Shown: positions 30,207 to 39,494, counted from the first letter of the stretch. The stretch is DNA of 64,000 nt from Amycolatopsis alba DSM 44262 (GCF_000384215.1 NZ_KB913032.1:7215605-7279604), one strand, 5' to 3'. Made by a program: numbers and translations. The notes: generated from the letters alone by a model not told the origin.

Positions 30207-33200
30207 ATGCCGGGAAACGGGGTGATCGCCCGAGCCGACCGCAGTGGAGGCAGACTGGTCTGCTCACTGCCCCAGGAACGGCTGTGGTTCCTCGACCGGG
30301 CCGATCCCGCGACGACGCCGCCGGGCATCCTCGCCGCGGTCCGGTTCACCGGCAAGCTCGACATCCCCACGCTGGGCCGCTGCCTCGACGAGATCGTGCG
30401 CAGGCACGAAGTGCTCCGGACGAACCTGGTCGAGTCAGGCGGCACGCCATGGCAGGTGGTGCGCCCGCCGGCGCCGGTGCCGCTCCCGGTGCGCGACATC
30501 ACCCACGCGCCCGATCCCGAACGCGCGATCGACGAGTCGTGGGCGCGCGAGGCGGGCACCCCTTTCGACCTCGCCACGGATCCGTTGCTGCGCGCCGGTT
30601 TACTGCGCGTCGGCGACCGGGAACACGTGCTGCTGCTCAACATCCACCACGTCGCCTGCGACAGCCGGTCGATCGGGGTGCTGCTGGCCGAACTGGCCGC
30701 CCTGTACGAGTCCGGCCGCCACGGCACGGCCTCCCGGCTCCCGCAGCCGTCGGTCCAGTACGGCGATGTCGCGGTGTGGCAACGGGAACGGCTCGGCCAC
30801 GGCGAACTCGACGACCACCGGCGGTACTGGCGGAACCACCTGGCGGGCGCGACCGCGCTGGTGCTGCCCGCCGACAGGTCCCGCTCCGCGGTGCGGACCG
30901 CGCGCGCCGACGCGGTCGGCTTCCGGCTGACCCCCGAGGTCACCGCGGCCGTCGAACTGCGGGCCGCCGACGCGGGCACCACCCCGTTCGCGGTCCTGCT
31001 CGCCGCGTTCTCCGTGGTGCTGTGGCGGTGGAGCGGGCAGCCCGAGGTACTCGTCGGCTCGACCGAGACCGGCCGCTCCGCGCCGCAGACCACGTCCATG
31101 GTCGGTTTGTTCGCCACCACCGTGCCCCTGCGCCTGGATCTGCGCGCCGACCCCGCGTTCGGTTCGCTGATCGACGCCGCCCGCGACGAATGCCAGGCGG
31201 CGGAGGCGCATCAGGCGGTGCCGTTCGAACCGATGGCGGGCGAGGCCGGAGCGGTCCCGCCGGTGTCGGTGACGCTGACCCTGCGCGACACCCCGCCCGC
31301 GCGGCTGCGGCTCGACGATCTGGTGATCGAGGAGCTGCCCGCGCGCACCGTGACGACGAACTGCGAAGTCGCCCTCGAACTCGCCCCCGCCGACGGCGGC
31401 CTCGACGGCCATTGGAAGTTCAGCACCGACCTGTTCGACCGGGACACCGCGAGCCGGATGGCTGCCGCGTTCGCGATGGTCCTCGAGCGCGGCACGGCCC
31501 ATCCCGACGAGGCGGTGTCGCTGCTGCCGCTGATCACCGAAGCCGAAAGCACCCGCCTGATCGCCGAGCTGAGCGGGCACTCCGGCGAGGTCACCGCGCT
31601 GGGCCCGCAAACCCTGCACGGTCTGTTCGAACGGTCCGTCGACCAGGCACCCGACGGTGTCGCCGTCGTGTTCGGGGACCGTACCCTCACCTACCGGGAA
31701 CTCGACGAGCGCGCCAACCGGCTCGCGCATTTCCTGCGTGCCCAGGGCGTCGGTGCCGAACAGCTGGTCGGGATCTGCCTGCCGCGCTCCGAGCTGATGA
31801 TCATCGCGACGCTCGGTGTGCTCAAGGCGGGCGCCGCCTACGTGCCGCTCGATCCCGGCTATCCGCCCGCCAGGCTGAACTACATGGCGCGAGACGCCGA
31901 AGCCACCGTGGTGCTGACCCATTCCTCGGTCACCGCGGCCGAACAGCTCGACGCGGGTATCCGGTTCATCCGGCTGGACACCGAATGGGCGACGGTGGCG
32001 GCATCGCCCGCCGCGCGGCCCGATGCCGGCGCCGAGGGTGCCGGGCTGGCGTACGTGATCCACACCTCCGGCACCAGCGGGCCGCCCAAGGGCTCGGCCA
32101 ACGAGCACGCCAAAGTGGTCAACACCCTGCACGGCGTGAACGAGGCCTACGAGCTGACGCCAGCCGACCGGATGCTGGCGATCTCCTCGCTGAGTTACGA
32201 CATGTCGGTCTACGAGGTGTTCGGCACGCTCGCGGCAGGCGCGGCGGTGATCGTGCCCAGCGACGCCGAGACAGTCGATCCGGGACGGCTGCTGGATCTG
32301 CTGGTCGGTCAGCAGGTCACCGCGTGGAGCTCCGCGCCCGCACTGCTCGACGCGCTCGTCACCCATACGCGCGGCGGGATGCCCGGCGTCCGGCTGCGGG
32401 TGGTCGGTCTCGGCGGTGACCGGATGCCCCCGGCCCTGCCCGGCCGGTTGTTCGAGCTGATCCCCGGCGTACGCCTGCTGAACCTGGCAGGCATGACCGA
32501 GTCGTCCTATTGCAGCCTGGCCTACCGCGTCACCCATCGCTCATACCCCGGCGGTGTCCCGTGGGGCAGGCCGTATGCCAACCAGCGTGTGTACATCCTC
32601 GACAAGCACGGACGGCCGACACCGGTCGGCGTACCCGGCGAGTTGTTCATCGGGGGCGCGGGACCGGGGCGCGGCTACTGGCGGCGGCCACGGCTGACCG
32701 CGCAACGGTTCCTGCCCGACCCGTTCGGCACCGAGCCCGGCAGCCGGGTCTACGCGACCGGGGACCACGCGCGGTTCCGGTCCAACGGCGACGTCGAGTT
32801 CCTCGGCAGGCTCGACAAGCAGATCAAGATCCGCGGTTTCCGGATCGAACCCGGTGAGATCGAGGCGGAACTGTCGACGCACGCTTCGGTCAACGAGCCG
32901 GTGGTCATCGCCTTCGACGACGGTCGCGGCGAGCCCAAGCTGGCCGCGTACGTGACCCCTCGCGGGGAGAAGCGCCCCACCGCCGCCGAGCTCCGCGCCT
33001 ATCTCACCGCGCTGCTGCCCGCGCACATGGTGCCGTCGGTGTACCTCGTCCTCGACCGGCTTCCGTTGCTGCCCAGCGGAAAGCTCGATCGGGCGGCGCT
33101 GCCGTCGCCCACCGGCCGGGCCGAGATCGCGGGCCGGGCCGCCCTGTCGGGAAAGTCCCCGACTGTCCGTCCGACCGCTGAGCCACAGACTGGGAATGGA

Positions 33201-33266
33201 TTCGCCCCAAGGGAACCAGCCCGGCCGGGGTGGCACCGGGGCTCCGGGACGACAGCCGGAGCATGA
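30207..33266 (+). CDS. NRPS C-A protein without a carrier domain
   Basis: 1019 aa; ATG at 30207 with GGGAGGAG upstream. The C domain (about 15-430) has the altered core HHVACDSRS: His-His and Asp remain, but the usual Gly is Ser and the following Trp is lost. The A domain (about 450-955) has VIHTSGTSGPPKG, YDMSVYEVFG, LAGMTESSYCS, YATGDHAR and LPLLPSGKLDR. Its hand-read code, D-M-Y-S-G-G-L-Y-C, is identical to that at 4944-8351. After A10 come only about 65 Pro/Arg/Gly-rich residues with no GGHS carrier motif. It must pass its aminoacyl group to a carrier elsewhere. Leu132 is a TTA codon (30600-30602), so translation may depend on bldA tRNA. It leads the DADH-type operon. Confidence 0.93.
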   Translation: MPGNGVIARADRSGGRLVCSLPQERLWFLDRADPATTPPGILAAVRFTGKLDIPTLGRCLDEIVRRHEVLRTNLVESGGTPWQVVRPPAPVPLPVRDITHAPDPERAIDESWAREAGTPFDLATDPLLRAGLLRVGDREHVLLLNIHHVACDSRSIGVLLAELAALYESGRHGTASRLPQPSVQYGDVAVWQRERLGHGELDDHRRYWRNHLAGATALVLPADRSRSAVRTARADAVGFRLTPEVTAAVELRAADAGTTPFAVLLAAFSVVLWRWSGQPEVLVGSTETGRSAPQTTSMVGLFATTVPLRLDLRADPAFGSLIDAARDECQAAEAHQAVPFEPMAGEAGAVPPVSVTLTLRDTPPARLRLDDLVIEELPARTVTTNCEVALELAPADGGLDGHWKFSTDLFDRDTASRMAAAFAMVLERGTAHPDEAVSLLPLITEAESTRLIAELSGHSGEVTALGPQTLHGLFERSVDQAPDGVAVVFGDRTLTYRELDERANRLAHFLRAQGVGAEQLVGICLPRSELMIIATLGVLKAGAAYVPLDPGYPPARLNYMARDAEATVVLTHSSVTAAEQLDAGIRFIRLDTEWATVAASPAARPDAGAEGAGLAYVIHTSGTSGPPKGSANEHAKVVNTLHGVNEAYELTPADRMLAISSLSYDMSVYEVFGTLAAGAAVIVPSDAETVDPGRLLDLLVGQQVTAWSSAPALLDALVTHTRGGMPGVRLRVVGLGGDRMPPALPGRLFELIPGVRLLNLAGMTESSYCSLAYRVTHRSYPGGVPWGRPYANQRVYILDKHGRPTPVGVPGELFIGGAGPGRGYWRRPRLTAQRFLPDPFGTEPGSRVYATGDHARFRSNGDVEFLGRLDKQIKIRGFRIEPGEIEAELSTHASVNEPVVIAFDDGRGEPKLAAYVTPRGEKRPTAAELRAYLTALLPAHMVPSVYLVLDRLPLLPSGKLDRAALPSPTGRAEIAGRAALSGKSPTVRPTAEPQTGNGFAPREPARPGWHRGSGTTAGA

Positions 33267-33285
33267 CCGCCGAAGGGCAGAACTG

Positions 33286-34410
33286 ATGCGAGAAGGGGCC
33301 CTTGCCGCGGCCGTCACCGACGCCGAGGCAGTCGAGCTGCTGCGCAGGATGGTGGGCATCGCGTCGGTCTCCGGGAGTGAGGACGAGCTCGGCCTGTTCC
33401 TCGCCGGACAGCTGGCCGATCTGGGCTTCGACACCCACCGCGACAAGGTCGGCAACGTGATCGGCTCCCTGGGCGACGACGGCGCCCCGACGATCATGCT
33501 GCTCGGGCATATGGACACCGTGCCCGGCGGGCCGCCGCTCCGGATCGACGGCGACCGGCTCTACGGCAGGGGCGCCGTCGACGCGAAAGGCCCTCTGGCT
33601 GCCATGATCGTCGCCGCGTCGCGCGCCGACCGGCCCGACGGCGTGCGGATCATGGTCGTCGGTGTGGTCGACGAGGAACGCGACTCCGTCGGCGCGCACG
33701 AGATCGTCGCGACGCACCGCGCGGACGCCGTGGTGATCGGCGAGCCCAGCGGAGCCGGGACGGTCGTCGTCGGTTACAAGGGCGTGCTGCGCTTCGCCTG
33801 TTCGGTACGGCGGCCACAGGCGCACACCAGCAGCCCGGAGCCCACCGCGTCCGAAGTGGCCGCGCGGTTCTGGCAGTCGCTGCTGGACTTCACCGGCACC
33901 GGCGCGCAGGACGGCCCGGTCTTCCGGCAGCTCTCCCCCACCCTGGTGCGGATGTCCGGCACGCTGACCGACGCCGAACTGGTCGTCTCCTGCCGGACGC
34001 CGATGGGCTTCGACGCCACCACGTTCCTCGCCGACGTCGCCGAACTCGCCCGGACCATCGACGCGCGCACCGAGATCACCGTCCTGGAGAACACTCCGGC
34101 GGTACGGACCTCGCGCGCCGACCCGGTGGCACAGGCGCTCGCCCGTTCCATCCGGGACCGCACCGGCGACGTCGAGTTCAAGGTCAAGCTCGGCACCTCC
34201 GACATGAACGTGCTCGGCCCCGCCTGGCAGGTGCCCATCGCCACCTACGGGCCGGGCGACCCGCACCAGGACCACACCCCCGACGAGCACATCCTCCTGT
34301 CCGAGTACCTGCTCGCCGCGGAGATCCTCACCGGCGCGGTCGACCGGCTCGCCACCGGGCTCGCCACGCTTTCGACCAGCCACCTGGGCCGAACCCCCAG
34401 CCAGACCTGA
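33286..34410 (+). CDS. LysK-like amino-group-carrier hydrolase (M20)
   Basis: 374 aa; ATG at 33286 with AAGGG upstream, 20 bases after the NRPS stop. M20 motifs: GHMDTVPGG, GRGAVDAKGPLA, VVDEERDSVGA, and GEPSGAGTVVVGYKG. The C-terminal KLGTSDMNVLG and YGPGDPHQDHTPDEHI are characteristic of LysK, which hydrolyses the isopeptide bond between the LysW carrier and the finished amino acid. The same operon carries LysZ- and LysY-like enzymes, a transketolase and an aminotransferase. The expected substrate is carrier-bound DADH or a derivative rather than lysine. Confidence is high for the family, moderate for the substrate. Confidence 0.9.
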   Translation: MREGALAAAVTDAEAVELLRRMVGIASVSGSEDELGLFLAGQLADLGFDTHRDKVGNVIGSLGDDGAPTIMLLGHMDTVPGGPPLRIDGDRLYGRGAVDAKGPLAAMIVAASRADRPDGVRIMVVGVVDEERDSVGAHEIVATHRADAVVIGEPSGAGTVVVGYKGVLRFACSVRRPQAHTSSPEPTASEVAARFWQSLLDFTGTGAQDGPVFRQLSPTLVRMSGTLTDAELVVSCRTPMGFDATTFLADVAELARTIDARTEITVLENTPAVRTSRADPVAQALARSIRDRTGDVEFKVKLGTSDMNVLGPAWQVPIATYGPGDPHQDHTPDEHILLSEYLLAAEILTGAVDRLATGLATLSTSHLGRTPSQT

Positions 34411-34425
34411 CCGAAGGGACCACTG

Positions 34426-35772
34426 ATGGCCAAGCTGGCCATGTTCGGCGGCAGCCGGACAATCGACCGGGGCAGTGTGCCCGCCGAGCAGATCCGGTGG
34501 CCGATCGTCACCGAAGCCGAGCACGAGTCCGCCCGGCGGGTCTTCGAAAGCGGTTCTTTCACCTCCAACAGCACCGGCGGCGGCGAGGTCGCCGCACTGG
34601 AGCGTGAATGGGCCGAGTTCGTCGGCGCGCCGCACTGCGCCGCGGTGTCCAACGGCACCGCGGCGATCGAACTGGCACTGGCCGCGGCCGGTATCGAACC
34701 GGGAGCGGAGATCCTGGTGCCGGCGCTGAGTTTCGTGGCCAGCGCGGTCGGGGCCGTGCAGCGGATGCTGGTCCCGGTGTTCGTCGACATCGACCCGGTC
34801 ACCTTCGCCATGTCTCCAGCCGCGGCCAAGGAACTCATCACCCCGCGCACCCGCGCGATCCTGGTGGTGCACCTGCACGGCCTGCCCGCCGACATGACCG
34901 CGTTGCGGGCACTGGCCGATCAGCACGGTCTGCTGCTGATCGAGGACGCGGCCCAGTCGCACGGGGCGACTTATCGCGGGCAGCGCACCGGGACGCTCGG
35001 CGACATCGCCACGTTCAGTCTCAACGTGGTCAAGAACCTGCCGACCTGCGGCGAGGGCGGGCTGATCACCACCGCCGACCCGGAACTGCACCGCAAGGTC
35101 GTGCTGCACCGCCAGTTCGGCGAGGACCTGACCCGCCGTGAACGCGACTATGTCTCACGGGTGCTGGCAGGCAACGCCAAACTCAGCGCCGTCCAGGCGG
35201 CCTTCGCCCGCTGCCAGCTCGACAGGCTCGCCGAATACGACGCGGCGCGCCAGGTCAACGTGCGGGCGATGTTCGACAATCTGGCGGACCTGCCCGGTCT
35301 GCTGCTGCCCGCCGTGCCCGAGGACCGCACACACGCCTGGCACATCCTGCGGCTGCGGTTCGACCCGGTGGCGATGGGCTGCCCGGAGGTCGCTCCGGGG
35401 GCGCTGCGCGCGATCCTGCACCGGGCGCTGCGCGCGGAAGGCGTGCCGTTGCAGCAGTACCAGCTGGTTCCGCTGCCCTGGCAGGAGGCGTTCCGCGACC
35501 GGGCCGGATTCGGCGGCTACCCGTGGAAGCTGAACGACGTCGCACCGGTGAAACACCGGGCCGAGGACTACCCCGTCACCACCGCGGTCATCGAGGATTC
35601 CCTGACACTGCAACGCTGGCACCTCAACCCGAACAGCGGCCCGGTGCTGCTGCGCTGCGCCGAGGCCATGCACAAGGTGTGGGAGAACCTCGACACGCTG
35701 ATCCCGATCGCGAGATCGGTCGAGCACCGCCCGCCGTGGTCGGAGTTCACCGAGGAGAGGGTCGAAGCATGA
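34426..35772 (+). CDS. DegT/DnrJ/EryC1/StrS-type PLP aminotransferase
   Basis: 448 aa. Sugar-aminotransferase fold: GSFTSNSTGGGEVAALE, SNGTAAIELALAAAGI, DIDPVTFAMS, LIEDAAQSHGATYRG (PLP-contacting Asp/Gln), and FSLNVVKNLPTCGEGG, whose Lys should form the Schiff base. Members of this family aminate ketones in the DADH branch of vazabitide/azinomycin biosynthesis, setting the C6 amine after transketolase extension. Placement directly before the split transketolase, with an ATGA overlap, supports that. An AHBA-synthase-type role is the other reading; the transketolase pair alone would allow it, but the LysK/Y/Z genes would not be explained. Confidence 0.91.
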   Translation: MAKLAMFGGSRTIDRGSVPAEQIRWPIVTEAEHESARRVFESGSFTSNSTGGGEVAALEREWAEFVGAPHCAAVSNGTAAIELALAAAGIEPGAEILVPALSFVASAVGAVQRMLVPVFVDIDPVTFAMSPAAAKELITPRTRAILVVHLHGLPADMTALRALADQHGLLLIEDAAQSHGATYRGQRTGTLGDIATFSLNVVKNLPTCGEGGLITTADPELHRKVVLHRQFGEDLTRRERDYVSRVLAGNAKLSAVQAAFARCQLDRLAEYDAARQVNVRAMFDNLADLPGLLLPAVPEDRTHAWHILRLRFDPVAMGCPEVAPGALRAILHRALRAEGVPLQQYQLVPLPWQEAFRDRAGFGGYPWKLNDVAPVKHRAEDYPVTTAVIEDSLTLQRWHLNPNSGPVLLRCAEAMHKVWENLDTLIPIARSVEHRPPWSEFTEERVEA

Positions 35773-36617
35773 GTGTGCCCACCGAAACCACCGACGTACC
35801 GGCGGAGCTGACGGCACGGGCACTGCGGATCCGGGAACGGATCCTGCACATGGGTTCCAGTGCGTCGGGCACCCATGTCGGCGGGAGCCTGTCGTGCGTC
35901 GAGATCCTCACCGTGCTTTACGGCGAGGTGCTCGACGTCCGGCCGGACGATCCGGACTTCGCCGCGCGCGACCGGTTCATCCTGAGCAAGGGCCACGCGA
36001 GCGCGGCGCTGTACGCGGCGCTGACCGAAGCCGGGTTCCTGCCGGAGTCCGAATGCGACGACTACGCGGTCACCGGCGGCAGGCTCGCCGGGCATCCGTT
36101 GCGGAGGCTGCCGGGCGTCGAGTTCCCGACCGGTTCACTCGGTCACGGGCTTTCCCTCGGCGCGGGTGTCGCGCTGGCCGCCAAGCGGTCCGGGCTGCCG
36201 TCCCGCGCGTTCGTGCTGATGGGTGACGGGGAGTTGCAGGAGGGTTCAGTGTGGGAGGCGGCGCAGTTCGCGCCCACCGCCGGTCTCGGCAACCTCGTCG
36301 CGATCGTGGACCGCAACGGCTGGCAGATCACCGGCCGCACCGAGGATCTCGGGCTGGAGCCGCTGGCCGACCGGTGGCGCAGCTTCGGCTGGACGGTGCG
36401 GGAAGTCGACGGCCATGACGTCCAGGAACTGCGCCGGACCTTCGCGGAGGTGCCGTCGCAGCCGGACCGGCCGACGGCCGTGCTGGCCACCACGGTCAAG
36501 GGCAAGGGCGTTCCGCTGTTCGAGGACAAGAAGAAGAGCCACCACGTCACGCTGACCCCGGCGCTGCTCGCCCGCGCGCTGGGCGGGCTGCGGGCGCGGG
36601 CAAGGAGGCAGTCATGA
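35769..36617 (+). CDS. Transketolase, N-terminal (ThDP pyrophosphate-binding) subunit
   Basis: 282 aa, start at 35769 in an ATGA overlap with the aminotransferase. Split-transketolase N subunit: THVGGSLSCVEILTVLYG, ILSKGHASAALYAAL, GSLGHGLSLGAGVALAAK, and the ThDP motif GDGELQEGSVWEAAQFA followed by IVDRNGWQITG. With the next gene it would form the active enzyme. In the DADH pathway the partner pair transfers a two-carbon unit onto the carrier-bound glutamate semialdehyde. Its clustering with LysY/LysZ-like genes rather than pentose-phosphate genes indicates a dedicated biosynthetic role. Confidence 0.94.
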   Translation: MSVPTETTDVPAELTARALRIRERILHMGSSASGTHVGGSLSCVEILTVLYGEVLDVRPDDPDFAARDRFILSKGHASAALYAALTEAGFLPESECDDYAVTGGRLAGHPLRRLPGVEFPTGSLGHGLSLGAGVALAAKRSGLPSRAFVLMGDGELQEGSVWEAAQFAPTAGLGNLVAIVDRNGWQITGRTEDLGLEPLADRWRSFGWTVREVDGHDVQELRRTFAEVPSQPDRPTAVLATTVKGKGVPLFEDKKKSHHVTLTPALLARALGGLRARARRQS

Positions 36618-37624
36618 CCCTCGCGGAAGGCACCACGCGGACCGAGGCCGGCGTCGACTGGCAAGAGCGCTACCGGGTGAGCACCCGTGAGATCTACCGC
36701 AGCACGCTGGCCGAACTCGCCGAGAAGGATCCGCGCGTGTTCTGTGTCGACTCCGACATGGGCGGGCTGGAAACCGGCTTCGGCGCCCAGTTCCCCGAGC
36801 GGTACGTCAATGTCGGGATCGCCGAGGCGAACCTGATGGGCGTCAGCGCGGGCATGGCGTCGATGGGCCTGCGGCCCTACGCCAACACCATCAGCTCGTT
36901 CGCCGCCTGCCGGGCCTGCGAGCAGCTCAAGGTGGACGTCGCGGGCAACAACCTGCCGGTGCGGGTGGTGGTGACCCATGCGGGGTTCTCGGCCGGCCAC
37001 TACGGCCCCACCCACCACGCGCTGGAGGACATCGCGATCGCGCGGACCCTGCCGAACATGACGGTCGTGGTACCCGCCGACGCCGTCGAGACCGAAGCAG
37101 CGGTGTGGGCCACCGCCGAGCTGCCCGGCCCGCTTTTCCTGCGCCTCGGCCGGGCCGCGACCCCGCTCGTGCACGACAAGCCCGCCGAGTTCGTCCTCGG
37201 CAAGGCCACCCGGCTGCGCGACGGCGACGATCTCACCATCGTCGCCACCGGGCCGTTCCCGGTGGTGATGGCCTTGCGGGCGCACGAGCTGCTGGCCACG
37301 GCCGGCATCAACGCCAGGGTGCTGAACATGCACACCGTCAAGCCGATCGACCGCGAGGCGCTCATCGCCGCCGCCACCGAAACCGGTGCGGTCATCACCG
37401 TCGAGGATCACGTGTCCTCGGGCGGGATGGGCGGCGCGGTCTGCGAGGTGCTCGCCGAGACCGTGCCGTGCCCGGTGCGCCGGATCGGTGTCCCGGAAGG
37501 ATTCTTCGACATGGTCGGTGGCGAAGAGGAACTGCTGGTCGCGACCGGGGTCAGCACCGACTCGATCGTCGAGGCCGCGCGAGCGCTGCGTCACGGGTCC
37601 GGCGAACGGAAAGGGCTCACGTGA
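36614..37624 (+). CDS. Transketolase, C-terminal (pyrimidine-binding) subunit
   Basis: 336 aa, coupled to the N subunit by an ATGA overlap. Motifs: VFCVDSDMGGLETGFG, RYVNVGIAEANLMGVSAGMA (with the Glu that activates ThDP), THAGFSAGHYGPTHHALEDIAI, and the C-terminal domain with TVEDHVSSGGMGGAVCEV. The two halves are equivalent to a full transketolase split after the first domain, as is usual for secondary-metabolism versions. Joint role with the preceding subunit: two-carbon extension of a carrier-bound aldehyde made by the LysY-like enzyme encoded next. Confidence 0.94.
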   Translation: MTLAEGTTRTEAGVDWQERYRVSTREIYRSTLAELAEKDPRVFCVDSDMGGLETGFGAQFPERYVNVGIAEANLMGVSAGMASMGLRPYANTISSFAACRACEQLKVDVAGNNLPVRVVVTHAGFSAGHYGPTHHALEDIAIARTLPNMTVVVPADAVETEAAVWATAELPGPLFLRLGRAATPLVHDKPAEFVLGKATRLRDGDDLTIVATGPFPVVMALRAHELLATAGINARVLNMHTVKPIDREALIAAATETGAVITVEDHVSSGGMGGAVCEVLAETVPCPVRRIGVPEGFFDMVGGEEELLVATGVSTDSIVEAARALRHGSGERKGLT

Positions 37625-38646
37625 TCAACGTCGGCATCATCGGAGCGGCTGGCTACATCGGCGGCGAGCTGCTCCGGCTGCTCCTGCCCCACCCGCAGGC
37701 CGAGGTCACCAAGGTCTATTCGGCAAGCCAGCAGGGCAGGCGGGTGGACAGCGTGCACCCCAACCTGCGCGGGCACACTCCGCTCACCTTCACCGACCCG
37801 GCCGATCTCGACAGCCATGACGTCGTGTTCATCGCCGTGGCGCACGGCAAAGCGGCCGAGTACGTCACCTCGCTGGGACCGGACGCGCCCTGCGTGATCG
37901 ATCTGACCGCCGACTTCCGGCTGCGGGACCCGGAGGCCTACCGGCGTTACTACGGCGACGCGCATCCCGCCGCGGACCTGACGGCGGACTTCACGCCGGG
38001 CCTGCCGGAGCGGCATCGGGAACAGTTGCGCACCGCCGACCGGATCAGCGTGCCCGGCTGCATGGCCACCGCGGCCACCCTGGCGCTGCGGCCGCTCGCC
38101 GCCGCCGGCCTCATCCGGCCGGACGTGCTCATCGACGCGAAGATCGGGTCCAGCGGCTCGGGTTCCTCGGCGACGACGACGAACCTGCACGCCGAGCGCA
38201 GCGGGGCGATGCGGGTGTTCGCCCCGCACGGCCACCGGCACGAAGCCGAGGTCGCGCAGGAAACCGGGTTGCGGGTACGGATGGCGGCCACCGGCGTCGA
38301 AGCGGTGCGCGGCGCGCAGGTGCTGTGCCACTGCACGACCGAGCCCGGTGTCGGTGAACAGGATCTGCGCCGCGCCTACCGGGCGGCCTACCAGGACGAG
38401 CCGTTCGTGCGGATCGTCGCCCAGCGCCGCGGCCTGTACCGATTGCCGGAACCCAAGCTCCTGATCGGCAGCAACTACTGCGACGTCGGGTTCTCCCTCG
38501 ACCCCGACTCCGATCGGCTGGTCGCGATCGGCGCGCTGGACAACCTCGTCAAGGGCGGCGCGGGCAATGCCGTGCAGTGCCTCAACATCCGGATGGGCTG
38601 GCCGGAGCGGACCGGCCTGGAGTTCGTCGGGCTGCACCCGATTTAG
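37621..38646 (+). CDS. LysY/ArgC-like acyl-phosphate reductase
   Basis: 341 aa, GTG start at 37621 overlapping the transketolase stop (GTGA). N-terminal Rossmann motif GIIGAAGYIGGELLRLLL; catalytic Cys in ISVPGCMATAATLAL; KIGSSGSGSSATTTN and FAPHGHRHEAEV. The VPGCMATA and GSSGSG forms fit LysY (carrier-linked acyl-phosphate reductase) rather than housekeeping ArgC. In this operon it should reduce the carrier-bound glutamyl phosphate to the semialdehyde, the transketolase acceptor. If it acted on N-acetyl-glutamyl phosphate it would be ArgC, but no other arginine genes are here. Confidence 0.9.
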   Translation: MINVGIIGAAGYIGGELLRLLLPHPQAEVTKVYSASQQGRRVDSVHPNLRGHTPLTFTDPADLDSHDVVFIAVAHGKAAEYVTSLGPDAPCVIDLTADFRLRDPEAYRRYYGDAHPAADLTADFTPGLPERHREQLRTADRISVPGCMATAATLALRPLAAAGLIRPDVLIDAKIGSSGSGSSATTTNLHAERSGAMRVFAPHGHRHEAEVAQETGLRVRMAATGVEAVRGAQVLCHCTTEPGVGEQDLRRAYRAAYQDEPFVRIVAQRRGLYRLPEPKLLIGSNYCDVGFSLDPDSDRLVAIGALDNLVKGGAGNAVQCLNIRMGWPERTGLEFVGLHPI

Positions 38647-38675
38647 ACCATGTCCTGTACTGAGAAGGAGCCTCG

Positions 38676-39494
38676 ATGACGGACGAGCTGCTGGTGGTCA
38701 AGATCGGCGGCGCCGCCGGGGTCGACCCGAGCCGGGTATGCACCGATGTGGCGGCGCTGGTCCACCGGGGGCGGCGGATCGTGCTGACCCATGGCGGCTC
38801 GGCGTCGGTGGACGAGCTCGCGGGCGCACTCGGTGTGCCACAACGGGAACTGCTCTCCGCCAGCGGGGTGCGGACCCGCCACACCGACCCCGCGACGCTA
38901 CGGGTACTGCAACTGGCGTTGCTGGGTGAGGTCCGGCCCGCGGTGCTCGGCGAACTCGGCCGGGCCGGGATCCGCGCGGTCGGCCTGTCCGGACTCGACG
39001 CGAACCTGCTGCGCGCCGAACGCCGCGCCGCGATCCGCGCGATCATCGACGGCAGGCGGGTGCTGGTCCGCGACGACCACAGCGGACGGATCACCTCGGT
39101 CGACGGCGGCCTGCTGCGGCTGCTGCTCGACGACGGCGTGACGCCGGTCGTCTCCCCGCCCGCGGTCGCCGAGGACGGTCGCCCGGTCAACGCCAACGCC
39201 GACCGGATCGCGGCCGCCGTTGCCGTGGAACTGAAGGCGCGGACCCTGGTGTTCCTCACCGCCGCGCCGGGTCTGCTCGCCGATCCGGCCGACCCCGCCA
39301 GCCTGCTCGCCGAGCACGCGCTCGGCGACGAAACCCCGAAGATGGGCGGCGGGATGGGCGTGAAGCTGATCGCCGCCCGAGAGGCTTTGCGCGGCGGCGT
39401 CGAGACCGTGATCATCGCGGACGGCCGGACCGAAGACCCGGTCACCCGTGCCCTTGACGGCGGCGGCACCCGCCTGCGCCTCGCCAAGGCCTGA
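38676..39494 (+). CDS. LysZ-like amino-group-carrier acyl kinase
   Basis: 272 aa amino-acid kinase fold, ATG at 38676 with AAGGAG upstream. N-terminal KIGGAAGVD and LTHGGSASVDELA (phosphate loops), SASGVRTRHTDPATLRVLQL, VGLSGLDANLLRAERRA, VNANADRIAAAVAVEL, and KMGGGMGVKLIAAREAL. The RTRHTD and GLSGLDANLLRA segments follow LysZ rather than ArgB. It should phosphorylate the side-chain carboxylate of glutamate attached to a LysW-type carrier. It is the last gene of the operon and ends within a 28-base palindrome shared with the convergent regulator. Confidence 0.9.
   Translation: MTDELLVVKIGGAAGVDPSRVCTDVAALVHRGRRIVLTHGGSASVDELAGALGVPQRELLSASGVRTRHTDPATLRVLQLALLGEVRPAVLGELGRAGIRAVGLSGLDANLLRAERRAAIRAIIDGRRVLVRDDHSGRITSVDGGLLRLLLDDGVTPVVSPPAVAEDGRPVNANADRIAAAVAVELKARTLVFLTAAPGLLADPADPASLLAEHALGDETPKMGGGMGVKLIAAREALRGGVETVIIADGRTEDPVTRALDGGGTRLRLAKA

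Noticed and set aside
33004..35109. 701-codon minus-strand open frame over the LysK-like and aminotransferase genes
   Set aside because: Antisense shadow: no ribosome site, no recognisable domain, and the plus-strand genes have intact family motifs and overlapping starts.
37621..39494. ArgC/ArgB of arginine biosynthesis
   Set aside because: The motifs fit LysY/LysZ better, and the genes are locked in an operon with LysK, transketolase and aminotransferase; no argJ, argD, argF, argG or argH is near.
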